Below, piece by piece: positions 45,245-54,964 of a stretch of DNA of 64,000 nt; the first letter of the stretch is position 1; each line of letters starts with the position of its first letter. The stretch lies in assembly GCF_025148125.1 (NCBI RefSeq), contig NZ_CP102267.1, positions 118,501 to 182,500 on the forward strand, written 5' to 3'. The DNA comes from Blautia wexlerae DSM 19850. Its GTDB lineage: Bacteria; Bacillota; Clostridia; Lachnospirales; Lachnospiraceae. Position numbers and translations under genes: made by a program. The notes beneath the pieces are model-generated. The model did no database searches. It was not told the DNA's origin and saw nothing but the letters and a program-made list of their open reading frames with translations.

Positions 45245-46699
45245 ATGAGAAAAAGGATAGCATGTGTAACAGCAGCTATTTTGAGTATTTCGTTAGGAGT
45301 AAGCGGATGTGGGCTCATTCCGTTTGAACAGGATATTCCATTTCTGAGTTCCAGAGCTGAAAATGTGGAAACTGAGAAAAAAACAGAACAGCAGACAATT
45401 GATGAACAGGATGCTGATACAGAGAAAAGTACAGAAGATACACAGCAGGATGATGGTCTGAATGAGGGAGAGCAGACTGACAACGAAGATACAGAAGAGG
45501 CAGATGAGAAACAGGAAAATCCTATGGAGCAGGCAGCGCTTATGGCTGTACAGTATGATTATGATGGCGCCATAGAACTGCTTAAGAGTCAGCCGGATTA
45601 CGAAAGTAATACGGATATGCAGAGTGCAGTTTCGGATTACGAAAATACGAAATCCACCTGTACAGAATATCCGCTGGAGCAGATCACGCATGTGTTCTTC
45701 CATACACTGATCAAAGACACTGCCAGAGCATTTGACGGGGATTCAGACACTAATGGATATAACCAGTATATGACAACAATTGATGAGTTTAACAAAATCA
45801 TACAGAGTATGTATGATAAGGGATATGTCATGGTCAGTCCGCACGACATGGCGGTTATCAATGAGGACGGAACTATGTCCAGAGGCAGTATTATGCTGCC
45901 GCCGGGAAAAATTCCATTTGTGCTTTCTCAGGATGATGTAAGTTATTATCACTATATGGACGGAGATGGTTTCGCATCGAAACTTGTAGTGGATTCCAAT
46001 GGTGAGGTTAAGAACGAATATATTGAGGATGACGGAAGTGTTTCCACAGGGGATTATGATATGGTTCCGCTGATCGATACTTTTGTAAAAGAACATCCGG
46101 ATTTTTCCTATCATGGAAGAAAGGGAATCCTTGCAATGACAGGTTATGACGGTGTTCTGGGATATCGTACGGATATTGCATATAAGACCGGAAAAAAACT
46201 GCAGGATGATCAGAAAAAATTCCTGAAAGATCATCCGGATTTTAACTATAAGCAGGAAGTGAAAAATGCAAAAAAGGTAGCTAAGGCTATGAAGGCAGAA
46301 GGCTGGGAATTTGCAAGCCATACATGGGGACATAAGGATGTGGCTGCCACTTCTCTGGATGATCTGAAAAGAGATGATAAAAAATGGAAGAAATATGTGG
46401 CTCCCATACTTGGAGAAACAGATATGATCATTTTTGCATTTGGTGCGGATATCGGAAGCTGGGAAGGATATTCGGCAGACAATGAGAAATATGAGTTTTA
46501 TAAGAGTCAGGGATACCGCTATTTCTGTAATGTAGATTCCAGTCAGTATTTTGTACAGATTACAGATGATTATTTTCGACAGGGAAGAAGAAATCTGGAT
46601 GGATACAGAATGTATTATAATCCGGAAATGCTCAGTGATCTTTTTGATGTATCGGAAGTATGGGATTCTTCAAGACCAACTCCGGTACCTGGAATGTAG
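45245..46699 (+). CDS. Polysaccharide-deacetylase-like lipoprotein, paralog of the previous gene
   Basis: 484 residues. Lipoprotein signal with lipobox GVSGC (Cys ~20), acidic linker, then the same NodB-like domain with SQDDV and ASHTWGH, and a C-terminus SDLFDVSEVWDSSRPTPVP like the upstream paralog. It differs in being lipid-anchored rather than held by a membrane helix. Tandem duplication, same operon (AAAGGGG ribosome site). Confidence 0.85.
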   Translation: MRKRIACVTAAILSISLGVSGCGLIPFEQDIPFLSSRAENVETEKKTEQQTIDEQDADTEKSTEDTQQDDGLNEGEQTDNEDTEEADEKQENPMEQAALMAVQYDYDGAIELLKSQPDYESNTDMQSAVSDYENTKSTCTEYPLEQITHVFFHTLIKDTARAFDGDSDTNGYNQYMTTIDEFNKIIQSMYDKGYVMVSPHDMAVINEDGTMSRGSIMLPPGKIPFVLSQDDVSYYHYMDGDGFASKLVVDSNGEVKNEYIEDDGSVSTGDYDMVPLIDTFVKEHPDFSYHGRKGILAMTGYDGVLGYRTDIAYKTGKKLQDDQKKFLKDHPDFNYKQEVKNAKKVAKAMKAEGWEFASHTWGHKDVAATSLDDLKRDDKKWKKYVAPILGETDMIIFAFGADIGSWEGYSADNEKYEFYKSQGYRYFCNVDSSQYFVQITDDYFRQGRRNLDGYRMYYNPEMLSDLFDVSEVWDSSRPTPVPGM

Positions 46700-46717
46700 A
46701 AGGGAGTATTGATTATT

Positions 46718-47998
46718 ATGAAGAAAAAAATATATCTTGCCATGCTTGCAGTTTGTTTTGCACTGACAGCATCTGCGTGTGGTGATGGCGGTGCTGTTAT
46801 CACAGACGGTACAAAGACAGAAGGAGCTGCTGACGGGAAGAAAGCAGAGACAGGAACTACGCGTCTTGTTTCTGTTGAGAATGTAGAGAAATATATTACG
46901 ATCGGAGAATATAAAGGACTGACTCTGGACAATACGGTGGATGCGATCACTGACGATGATGTACAGGCGCAGATCGATGAGGATCTGAAAGATAAGGCAG
47001 AACCTGTATCTGATGCAGCGAAAGAAGGGGATCTGGTGACTGTAAATTATACAGGCACTAAAGACGGACAGACTTTTGACGGTGGTACTGCCAATAACTA
47101 TGACTTTGTGATCGGCGACGGACAGATGTTTGAGGAATTTGAAAATGGTGTGATCGGGATGAAAAAAGGTGACACAAAGGAGATTAAAATTGATTTTCCG
47201 TCAGACTATGCAGACGAAACTCTGGCAGGTAAGGAAGTTATATACAAGGTTACGGTGCAGAACGTGCGGCGTGAAGGAGAACTTACAGATGAATGGGTTG
47301 CAAAGAACACTGATTATACAACAGTAGATGATTATCGTGAGAGTATTCGCAGTGAACTTGAGAAAAACGCAAAGGAATCTGCGCAAGAGGTTCTTAAGAA
47401 TACTGCATGGAGTACAGTGCTTGAGAACTCTGAAGTAAAAGAATACCCACAGGAAGATGTGGATAAGGCTGTTTCTGAATTTAAGAAGAGTATGGAAGTT
47501 TATGCAAAACAGGCCGACATGACTCTGGAAGAGTTTACAGACAGTCAGGGTATTTCGCAGGATGATTTTGATGAACAATGTCAGCAGTATGCAGAGGGTA
47601 AGGTTAAGCAGAACCTGATCGTGCAGGGGATTATGGATGCAGAGGGACTGTCACTTGACGACAAAGAGAGCCTTCAGCTGCAGGATAAACTGGTAGAACA
47701 GATGGGTGTTTCTAGTATTGCAGAGCTGGTTGGAACTTACGGACAGGATTATGTAGATGAATCAGTCGGACTTCTCAGAGTGGAGGAGTTCATTATAAAA
47801 AATGCGAGTGTGAGTGAGAAAGTCGCAAACGGTGATGTGCTGGCAGATGATGCAGATGCTGTGGCAGAAAATGCGGAACAGGACAGTGATCAGAATGTAT
47901 CAGATGAAGATACTGATGATTCCGGACAGGACAATTCAGATGTAGATGAGAATCTGGAAGAGGAATTAGGTACGGAAGATGTTGATCAGAGTGAATAA
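46718..47998 (+). CDS. Secreted trigger-factor-like FKBP lipoprotein
   Basis: 426 residues. Lipobox TASAC (Cys ~21 from the ATG). FKBP domain at ~85-185 (GDLVTVNYTGTKDGQTFDGG, GMKKGDTKEI) and a trigger-factor C-terminal helical region (~190-360), then an Asp/Glu-rich tail. Trigger factor is normally a ribosome-bound cytoplasmic chaperone; the ribosome-binding domain is absent here and the protein is exported, so it likely folds proteins outside the membrane. ATG 46718 is preferred over TTG 46709, which lies only 2 bases from AGGGAG. 18 bases after the deacetylase. Confidence 0.85.
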   Translation: MKKKIYLAMLAVCFALTASACGDGGAVITDGTKTEGAADGKKAETGTTRLVSVENVEKYITIGEYKGLTLDNTVDAITDDDVQAQIDEDLKDKAEPVSDAAKEGDLVTVNYTGTKDGQTFDGGTANNYDFVIGDGQMFEEFENGVIGMKKGDTKEIKIDFPSDYADETLAGKEVIYKVTVQNVRREGELTDEWVAKNTDYTTVDDYRESIRSELEKNAKESAQEVLKNTAWSTVLENSEVKEYPQEDVDKAVSEFKKSMEVYAKQADMTLEEFTDSQGISQDDFDEQCQQYAEGKVKQNLIVQGIMDAEGLSLDDKESLQLQDKLVEQMGVSSIAELVGTYGQDYVDESVGLLRVEEFIIKNASVSEKVANGDVLADDADAVAENAEQDSDQNVSDEDTDDSGQDNSDVDENLEEELGTEDVDQSE

Positions 47999-48114
47999 TT
48001 GGCATTGTATTTACCTGATAAATGAGTTATGATTATTGATAAAAGTGGATTACTCCGTACTGTGATGTACGCTGTCAGGGACTAATTAACAAAAAGAAGC
48101 GGGGAAAGGAAACC

Positions 48115-49467
48115 ATGGATAAGAGGGTGTTGCGCGAAAGAATGCGCAGAAAAAAACGCCAGATGATGATCAGGCATTATACAAAGGTCGGACTTTGTGT
48201 CATTGGCATGATCCTGGCGGTGGTGTTTGTGGTGAGAGGAATTATTATTCCAATCGCACATCATGTAGCCGGAGGCGGAAGCAGTGATCAGACTGTACAG
48301 GCTCAGGCAGATACAGAGGAAGTTCAGGCAAATTCCGATGCTGCTGTGAGACAGCCATTGAAGGGTAAATCAGATACAGATAAGGTTGCCGCGATGACAG
48401 CCGGATGGCATGAGGATGCTAACGGAAAGTGGTATCAGAATACAGACGGTACATATTTTTCAAATGGATTTCAGGATATAGATGGTGTTACCTATTCTTT
48501 TGACGGAAACGGATATATACAGACAGGATGGGTAGAAAAGGGAGTGAAGGATTATTACTTTAATGAAGACGGATCTTATGATCCGAGTAAGGTACGTCCG
48601 ATGCTGGCACTGACTTTTGATGATGGTCCGGGACAGTATACAGATGAATTACTGGATTGTCTGGAACAGAATAATGCTCATGCAACATTCTTTATGCTTG
48701 GTCAGAATGTCAGTTCATATCCGGATGCACCAAAACGTATGCTTGAACTTGGATGTGAGATTGGAAGTCATTCCTGGGATCATACACAGCTGACGAGAAT
48801 TGATCTTGATGCAGTTGCAAAGCAGTTCTCTGATACAGATGACGCATTGATTCAGGCATGTGGCCAGGCTGCGAGTGTGGCACGTGCACCTTACGGTGAT
48901 GGAAATTCAGATATTTATAATACTGTAAATAAGCCATTCTTTATGTGGTCGCTGGACACAGAAGACTGGAAACTTTTGGATGCAGATGCGGATTACAGTG
49001 CAGTAATGAATGGAGATCTGACAGATGGAACTATCATCCTGATGCATGATATTCATGAGCCATCTGTAAAGGCTGCTTTGAGACTGATACCGGATCTTAT
49101 TGCACAGGGATATAAGCTTGTAACAGTAAGTGAGATGGCAGAAGCCAAGAATGTGACCTTACAGAATGCATGTTATGTGGATTTCTGGCCGAGCACACTC
49201 AGTAATGGAGGCGTGCCGGGATATCAGGGCGGTTCCGATGCGTCAGCTTCCACAGACGGAACAGATGGTACATCTGATGCAAGTGCAGACTCTTCTGACG
49301 GAAGCACAGATTCCTCAGATGGAAGTGGGGATTATTCGGATGGAAGTTCAGACGATGGAAGTTCGGATGATGGAAGTTCGGATGACGGAAGTTATGATGA
49401 TGGAAGTTCAGATGATTCGGAAGATTACAGTGATGATTCTGTAGATTACGGAGATGGAACGGAATAA
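48115..49467 (+). CDS. Polysaccharide deacetylase (NodB) with cell-wall binding repeats
   Basis: 450 residues. Membrane anchor at ~25-50, two cell-wall-binding repeats (GWHEDANGKWYQNTDG, IQTGWVEKG, ~96-150), NodB domain at ~160-355 with TFDDGP, HSWDHTQ, APYG and MHD motifs, and a low-complexity tail of DGSSD repeats (~380-450). It probably N-deacetylates peptidoglycan, which gives lysozyme resistance (family knowledge). GGGGAAAGGAAACC precedes the ATG. Confidence 0.9.
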   Translation: MDKRVLRERMRRKKRQMMIRHYTKVGLCVIGMILAVVFVVRGIIIPIAHHVAGGGSSDQTVQAQADTEEVQANSDAAVRQPLKGKSDTDKVAAMTAGWHEDANGKWYQNTDGTYFSNGFQDIDGVTYSFDGNGYIQTGWVEKGVKDYYFNEDGSYDPSKVRPMLALTFDDGPGQYTDELLDCLEQNNAHATFFMLGQNVSSYPDAPKRMLELGCEIGSHSWDHTQLTRIDLDAVAKQFSDTDDALIQACGQAASVARAPYGDGNSDIYNTVNKPFFMWSLDTEDWKLLDADADYSAVMNGDLTDGTIILMHDIHEPSVKAALRLIPDLIAQGYKLVTVSEMAEAKNVTLQNACYVDFWPSTLSNGGVPGYQGGSDASASTDGTDGTSDASADSSDGSTDSSDGSGDYSDGSSDDGSSDDGSSDDGSYDDGSSDDSEDYSDDSVDYGDGTE

Positions 49468-49520
49468 AAAACATATGCAATCCTGCAGTGTGGACCATAC
49501 AGAAGAATTACGAATATACG

Positions 49521-49567
49521 AAAGAGCAAAGAAGAGAGCAATGGTACTTCTTTGCTCTTTATGTTTT
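49521..49567 (+). terminator. Terminator of the deacetylase gene
   Basis: A perfect 14-bp stem AAAGAGCAAAGAAG (49521-49534) / CTTCTTTGCTCTTT (49547-49560), then ATGTTTTTT. Confidence 0.9.
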
Positions 49568-49623
49568 TTACAAAAAACACATAAAATATATAAAAAAATT
49601 GTTAAATATACACATATTTTTAA

Positions 49624-49652
49624 TTGACGTATGGAATGTCCGTTGGTATAAT
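49624..49652 (+). promoter_or_regulatory. Promoter of glgB
   Basis: TTGACG (49624-49629), a 17-bp spacer and TATAAT (49647-49652). The transcript would have a ~220-base leader that contains a long palindrome. Confidence 0.75.
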
Positions 49653-49711
49653 AAGGCTTATAGAATGACTAAAAGTCAGTTCGTATTCCTGATTGAACTT
49701 GCTGTAAGATA

Positions 49712-49798
49712 GTTACTGTTCATACGCCAAAATTCCATTGCCGCAGGCAATCTGGAATGAACTTTGGCTACGTTACTGAGAATGGAGTGAACAGTAAC
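49712..49798. repeat. Dispersed palindromic (MITE-like) repeat in the glgB leader
   Basis: Outer arms GTTACTGTTCA (49712-49722) / TGAACAGTAAC (49788-49798) are perfect. Inner arms GCCAAA/TTTGGC, TTCCA/TGGAA and TTGCC/GGCAA extend the fold. Related copies lie at 30922-30979 and, as half copies, near 30689 and 43256. Confidence 0.7.
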
Positions 49799-49880
49799 GT
49801 AAGATATCCTGTTACAGTATTATTTTATGGAATCAGTATCTGCAAAAAAGATAGAAACCGAAGTTAAGGGAGGACTCCAG

Positions 49881-51767
49881 ATGGGTGTGAGTATGAAATT
49901 TACGGATTTGGATCAATATTTATTTGGACAGGGAACCAATTATGAAGTATATAAGAAACTGGGTGCCCATCCGACTACATACAGACGAAAAAAAGGTGTA
50001 TATTTTGCGGTCTGGGCACCGAATGCACAGTCTGTTTCTGTAATCGGTGAATTTAATGACTGGGAGGAAGAAGCAAACCCGATGGAGAAGGTTGGGCCGA
50101 TCGGTGTTTATGAAGTGTTTGTTCCGGGGGCAAAGATCGGACAGCTGTATAAATTCTTTATCGTGGGTGCGCATGGAGAGAAGCTATATAAAGCAGATCC
50201 TTATGCAAATGAAGCTGAACTCCGTCCGGGTACAGCCTCCAGGATCACAGATATCACAGACTATAAATGGAAGGATGCCACATGGATCAAGAACAGAGAG
50301 AAGTTTGATGAGCAGGTAGAGCCTATGGCAATCTATGAGGTTCATCCGGGTTCATGGAAGAAGCATCCGCAGTCAGAGGAAAATGAAAAAGGATTTTATA
50401 ACTATAGAGAATTCGCACATGCCCTGGCAGCTTATGTGAAGGAAATGGGATATACCCATGTAGAGCTTATGGGAATCGCAGAGCATCCTTTTGACGGTTC
50501 CTGGGGATATCAGGTGACCGGATATTATGCACCGACTTCCAGATATGGAACGCCGCAGGATTTCAAGTATATGGTGGATTATTTACATCAAAATAAGATT
50601 GGAGTTATCCTTGACTGGGTACCTGCACATTTTCCGAAAGATGCCCATGGTCTTGCGAACTTTGACGGAACCGCAGTGTATGAGCACGCAGATCCGAGAC
50701 AGGGAGAACATCCGGACTGGGGTACCAAGATTTATAATTACGGACGCCCGGAGGTTAAGAACTTCCTGATCGCAAATGCCCTTTACTGGGTGGAGGAGTG
50801 CCACGTAGACGGACTTCGTGTGGATGCTGTTGCTTCCATGCTTTATCTTGATTATGGTAAGAAGGATGGAGAATGGATCGCAAATAAATATGGCGGAAAT
50901 CAGAATCTGGAGGCTATTGAATTCTTTAAGCATCTGAATACAGTAGTTCTTGGAAGGAATCATGGAACTGTGATGATCGCTGAGGAATCTACTGCATGGC
51001 CGATGGTTACAGGGGATGCAGAGAAGGACGGACTTGGTTTTAGTCTGAAGTGGAATATGGGATGGATGAATGACTTCCTGGAATATATGAAGCTGGATCC
51101 GTATTTCCGTAAATTTAATCATAATAAGATGACTTTCTCCATGTCATATGCATACAGTGAGAGATATGTATTAGTTCTTTCTCATGATGAGGTGGTTCAT
51201 CTGAAATGCTCCATGATTGAGAAGATGCCGGGAGAGTTACCGGACAAATTCAGGAATTTAAAGGCTGCCTATTCATTTATGAACTGCCATCCGGGTAAGA
51301 AGCTTCTGTTCATGGGACAGGAATTCGGACAGCTTCGTGAATGGAGTGAGGAGAGAGAACTTGACTGGTTCCTTCTGAATGAAGAGCCACACAAGGAACT
51401 TCAGAATTATGTGCATGATCTCCTGACTATTTATAAGAAATATCCGGCACTTTATGCCGGTGATAATAATCCGGAAGGATTTGAGTGGATCAATGCGGAT
51501 GACGGGGACAGAAGTATTTTCAGCTTTGTGAGAAAGTCTCCTACAAAGAGAAACAATATTCTTTACATAGTTAACTTTACACCTGTTGACCGTCCGGATT
51601 ACAGGGTTGGTGTTCCGAAGAAAAAACAGTACAAGCTGATTATGGACGAGAATGGACTTCTGGAGCAGCCAAAGACATTTAAGGCAGTGAAACAGGAATG
51701 TGATAACAGAGAGTTTTCCTTCGCATATCCGTTGCCGGCTTATGGGGTTGCGATTTTTACATATTAA
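49881..51767 (+). CDS. glgB: 1,4-alpha-glucan branching enzyme
   Basis: 628 residues. N-terminal CBM48 (FAVWAPNAQSVSVIGEFNDW), then the GH13 barrel with GLRVDAV (nucleophile Asp ~315), AEEST (acid/base Glu ~369) and SHDEVVH (Asp), and a beta-sandwich C-terminus. It forms alpha-1,6 branches in glycogen. ATG 49881 has AAGGGAGG 7 bases upstream; an in-frame ATG at 49827 does not. No other glg gene is adjacent. Confidence 0.95.
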   Translation: MGVSMKFTDLDQYLFGQGTNYEVYKKLGAHPTTYRRKKGVYFAVWAPNAQSVSVIGEFNDWEEEANPMEKVGPIGVYEVFVPGAKIGQLYKFFIVGAHGEKLYKADPYANEAELRPGTASRITDITDYKWKDATWIKNREKFDEQVEPMAIYEVHPGSWKKHPQSEENEKGFYNYREFAHALAAYVKEMGYTHVELMGIAEHPFDGSWGYQVTGYYAPTSRYGTPQDFKYMVDYLHQNKIGVILDWVPAHFPKDAHGLANFDGTAVYEHADPRQGEHPDWGTKIYNYGRPEVKNFLIANALYWVEECHVDGLRVDAVASMLYLDYGKKDGEWIANKYGGNQNLEAIEFFKHLNTVVLGRNHGTVMIAEESTAWPMVTGDAEKDGLGFSLKWNMGWMNDFLEYMKLDPYFRKFNHNKMTFSMSYAYSERYVLVLSHDEVVHLKCSMIEKMPGELPDKFRNLKAAYSFMNCHPGKKLLFMGQEFGQLREWSEERELDWFLLNEEPHKELQNYVHDLLTIYKKYPALYAGDNNPEGFEWINADDGDRSIFSFVRKSPTKRNNILYIVNFTPVDRPDYRVGVPKKKQYKLIMDENGLLEQPKTFKAVKQECDNREFSFAYPLPAYGVAIFTY

Positions 51768-51835
51768 TTTTGAGGGATGATTTCAGGGTATATGTGAATA
51801 TCTGAGAGAATTATTGTCAGGGGTATGTTATTTAT

Positions 51836-51865
51836 TTGACAATATTGCAGAGTAAGCATGATAAT
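51836..51865 (+). promoter_or_regulatory. Upstream promoter of the small conserved gene
   Basis: TTGACA (51836-51841), an 18-bp spacer and GATAAT (51860-51865). Confidence 0.55.
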
Positions 51866-51893
51866 ATATGAAAAATTCGTGAAATATAAATAA

Positions 51894-51922
51894 TTGCTTT
51901 TGAAATTTATCTGCGTTATAAT
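51894..51922 (+). promoter_or_regulatory. Near promoter of the small conserved gene
   Basis: TTGCTT (51894-51899), a 17-bp spacer and TATAAT (51917-51922), giving a ~50-base leader. Confidence 0.65.
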
Positions 51923-51980
51923 TATCGCGAACATAAGGAATAGAGAGAATAATGGTTTCCATGTTGAAAGGAGAATGAAC

Positions 51981-52214
51981 ATGAAAGTATCTAACATTAA
52001 AGACATCGATAAATTTTTTTCTGTAGTTGACAGCTGCGAAGGCAGAGTAGAATTAGTAACAGGCGAAGGTGACAGACTGAACCTTAAATCTAAATTATCC
52101 CAGTATGTATCTCTGGCAAATATTTTCTCAGGCGGAGAGATTCCGGAACTTGAGATCGTTGCTTATGAGAAAGACGATATTGATAAATTAATGAGCTTTA
52201 TGATCAACGGTTGA
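51981..52214 (+). CDS. Small conserved cytoplasmic protein
   Basis: 77 residues (MKVSNIKDIDKFFSVVDSC…), acidic and soluble. I recall close relatives in many Lachnospiraceae, sometimes labelled 'polyA polymerase', a name the sequence does not support. AAAGGAG lies 7 bases before ATG 51981. Two promoters and a strong terminator frame it, so it is a well-expressed single-gene unit. Function unknown. Confidence 0.8.
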   Translation: MKVSNIKDIDKFFSVVDSCEGRVELVTGEGDRLNLKSKLSQYVSLANIFSGGEIPELEIVAYEKDDIDKLMSFMING

Positions 52215-52233
52215 TCATTAGTGTATACAGGCG

Positions 52234-52265
52234 GGGGCATGATGGTGGATCATGCCCCTTTCTTT
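52234..52265 (+). terminator. Terminator of the small conserved gene
   Basis: Stem GGGGCATGAT (52234-52243) / ATCATGCCCC (52249-52258) followed by TTTCTTT. Confidence 0.9.
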
Positions 52266-52367
52266 GATGTGAACAGGCAGGTTGTTCTGAAGGTATTGAA
52301 CAGCTGCAGGACATTTGTAAACCAGGGGGCACAGGCGTTTCCTGGTCAAAGTGCGTTGATGGCAGAC

Positions 52368-52396
52368 TTGAATACATTGGACATCTTATGTATAAT
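52368..52396 (+). promoter_or_regulatory. Promoter of the CobW gene pair
   Basis: TTGAAT (52368-52373), a 17-bp spacer and TATAAT (52391-52396). A ~150-base leader follows with no riboswitch that I can recognise and no clear Zur palindrome. Confidence 0.65.
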
Positions 52397-52550
52397 GAGT
52401 ACGTTATAGGTAAATATATAAACAGACAGATAATGATGGCAGTTCCCAAAGTTATTCTGTTTGTTCATAAAAATGGCAGAATATAAAAAATGACGGCTAT
52501 ATGGCAGTTATTCAGAAATATAAATTTTAACGAAGAGGAGAAATAAGATA

Positions 52551-53693
52551 ATGGCAACTAAGATTGATATTATTTCCGGTTTCCTTGGAGCCGGTAAAAC
52601 TACATTGATTAAGAAACTTCTGAAAGAGGCTTATGCAGATGAGCAGGTTGTATTGATCGAGAACGAATTTGGTGAGATTGGCATTGACGGTGGTTTCCTG
52701 AAGGAAGCGGGAATCCAGATCCGGGAAATGAATTCCGGATGTATCTGCTGTTCATTAGTGGGAGATTTCGGCACTTCTCTGAAAGAAGTTGTGGACAAAT
52801 ATCATCCGGACAGAATCCTGATCGAGCCATCAGGTGTTGGTAAACTCTCAGATGTTATTAAGGCAGTACAGGGTGTTCAGGGAGATGTGGATATCGTTCT
52901 GAACAGCTATACAACTGTAGTTGATGCAAAGAAGTGCAAAATGTATATGAGAAACTTTGGTGAGTTCTTTGATAATCAGGTTGAATATGCAGGTGCGATC
53001 ATCATGAGCCGTACAGATATCATTGATGAGAAGAAAGCACAGCAGGCAATGGAACTTCTTCGTGGAATTAATGCGAAAGCTGCTATCATCACCACTCCGA
53101 TTGAGAAACTGGACGGAAAGAAAATCCTTGAGGTTATGGAGAAACCGGTATCTCTTGAGGAAGAACTGATGTCTGAGGAAGAGGTATGCCCGGAGTGCGG
53201 ACATGTACATGAACATGGAGAGCATCATCATCACGATCACGACCATGATCATGAATGTGGCTGTGGACATGATCACGAAGAACATCATCACCATGACCAC
53301 GACCATGAATGCGGCTGTGGACATGATCATGAGGAACATGAGCATCATCACCACGATCACGACCATGAATGCGGTTGCGGACATGATCATCATGATCATC
53401 ACCATCATCACGCAGATGAGGTATTTACAAGCTGGGGACGTGAGACGATTAAGAAATACACAAGAGAAGGTCTTGAGAAGATGCTTGAGGCTCTTTCCGC
53501 TTCTGAAGATTACGGTATTATTCTTCGTGCAAAGGGAATGCTTCCTGCAGAAGACGGAACATGGATTTATTTTGATATGGTTCCGGAGGAAACAGAGATC
53601 CGTGAAGGTGCACCGGAATACACAGGTCGTCTCTGCGTGATCGGCTCCAAACTGAAAGAAGATAAGCTTGCAGAATTATTCGGGCTTGCATAA
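52551..53693 (+). CDS. CobW/COG0523 GTPase metallochaperone with His/Cys-rich repeats
   Basis: 380 residues. Walker A GFLGAGKT (10-17), metal motif CICC (64-67), SRTD as the NKxD equivalent, and a CobW C-terminal domain. A ~75-residue insert (~210-290) carries three copies of a HDHDHECGCGHDH type repeat plus long His runs. COG0523 proteins deliver Zn, Co or Ni to target enzymes using GTP; the metal here is not shown by sequence. AGAGGAG ribosome site. A second CobW-like gene follows. Confidence 0.92.
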   Translation: MATKIDIISGFLGAGKTTLIKKLLKEAYADEQVVLIENEFGEIGIDGGFLKEAGIQIREMNSGCICCSLVGDFGTSLKEVVDKYHPDRILIEPSGVGKLSDVIKAVQGVQGDVDIVLNSYTTVVDAKKCKMYMRNFGEFFDNQVEYAGAIIMSRTDIIDEKKAQQAMELLRGINAKAAIITTPIEKLDGKKILEVMEKPVSLEEELMSEEEVCPECGHVHEHGEHHHHDHDHDHECGCGHDHEEHHHHDHDHECGCGHDHEEHEHHHHDHDHECGCGHDHHDHHHHHADEVFTSWGRETIKKYTREGLEKMLEALSASEDYGIILRAKGMLPAEDGTWIYFDMVPEETEIREGAPEYTGRLCVIGSKLKEDKLAELFGLA

Positions 53694-53846
53694 TGATCAT
53701 GAGGAAGCAGCGATTTATGGCAATCCTCTAAAATACTGCATCTGGATTCAGCTCATCGGAGCATGAAATCCTGTGTCATAGATGCGAGACTGAATGATTT
53801 CGGCAGATAATAACAGAATCAGAATAAAGATAAAGGAATAAATTAT

Positions 53847-54800
53847 ATGATGGATGATATCAGAGTTCCCATTTATTTGGTTACGGGATTCCTGGAAAGC
53901 GGAAAGACTACTTTCCTGGATTTTACATTGCAGCAGGAGTATTTTGCCATTGACGGCAAAACTCTGTTGATCCTTTGCGAAGAAGGCGAAGAAGAATATG
54001 ATATGGATAAACTGAAACTTACAAACACAGTTGTGGAAGTGATCGAGGATGAAGAAGATCTGACACCACAGCGTCTGGCTGCCATGGATATCATCCATCA
54101 GCCGGAGCGCGTTGTGATCGAGTACAACGGAATGTGGCTTGTAAGTAAGTTTGAGCAGATGGAGCTTCCGGAAGGCTGGGGCATTGAGCAGGAGATTACC
54201 TGTGTGAATGCAACTACTTATCAGGTTTATATGGCAAACATGAAATCTCTGTTCATGGATATGATCAGAAATACAGATATGGTTGTATTTAACCGCTGTA
54301 AAGAGGGAGATCCGCTTCCTGCATACAGACGAGGGATCAAGGTCGCAAATCAGAGTGCAGAGGTTATCTTTGAAAATGAAGAGGGCGAGATGGATGACAT
54401 TTTCCAGGATGAGATGCCGTTTGATATCAATGCACCGATTATTGAGATTCCACCGGAAGATTATGGTATCTGGTTTGTGGATGCCATGGATAATCCGGAT
54501 AAATATGTAGACAAAATTGTCCGCTTTAAAGGACGTGTCATGAAACCACGTGGAATGGGAAGTAAATTCTTTGTTCCGGGACGTGTGGCAATGACCTGCT
54601 GCGCAGATGATACCACATTCCTTGGATACGTGTGCAGAAGCGATTATGCACCGCATATCAAAGAAGGCAGCTGGGTAGAAGTAACAGCGAAGGCCGCATT
54701 TGAGAACCGTACAGAATATCAGGGTGAGGGCATTGTTCTTTATGCAAGTGATGTGAAAGAATGCGAGCCGCTTAAGGAAGAGATGGTATATTTTAATTAA
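53847..54800 (+). CDS. CobW-like GTPase fused to a TIGR03943-type C-terminal domain
   Basis: 317 residues. N-terminal P-loop GFLESGKT (14-21) and a CobW-like G domain to ~180, but with no CxCC metal motif. The C-terminal ~110 residues (FKGRVMKPRGMGSKFFVPGR…MTCCADD) resemble the OB-like domain of TIGR03943/DUF1980 proteins, which pair with metal-linked permeases. The GTPase next to a metallochaperone suggests the two act together in metal delivery (inference). AAAGGA precedes the ATG; a second ATG follows directly. Confidence 0.75.
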   Translation: MMDDIRVPIYLVTGFLESGKTTFLDFTLQQEYFAIDGKTLLILCEEGEEEYDMDKLKLTNTVVEVIEDEEDLTPQRLAAMDIIHQPERVVIEYNGMWLVSKFEQMELPEGWGIEQEITCVNATTYQVYMANMKSLFMDMIRNTDMVVFNRCKEGDPLPAYRRGIKVANQSAEVIFENEEGEMDDIFQDEMPFDINAPIIEIPPEDYGIWFVDAMDNPDKYVDKIVRFKGRVMKPRGMGSKFFVPGRVAMTCCADDTTFLGYVCRSDYAPHIKEGSWVEVTAKAAFENRTEYQGEGIVLYASDVKECEPLKEEMVYFN

Positions 54801-54964
54801 TTATCTTAGCGTGTGTTTGAAAAATGCTTTCCGCAAGATGTGCGTTACAATTTGCAGGATTGGTTTTTTGAACACACTTTAGAGGATGTAAAAAAATAAA
54901 TTTGACATCAGGACAGGTATGGTAATTCCGGAAAATGGTGTTAAATTAAGCAGGAGACACATAT

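Noticed and set aside
52397..52550. Metal riboswitch in the leader of the CobW gene
   Set aside because: No known riboswitch core or clear terminator/antiterminator pair could be made out by eye.
52848..53411. Met-rich antisense frame opposite the CobW gene
   Set aside because: It results from the His/Asp codons (CATGAT) read backwards and has no start signal.
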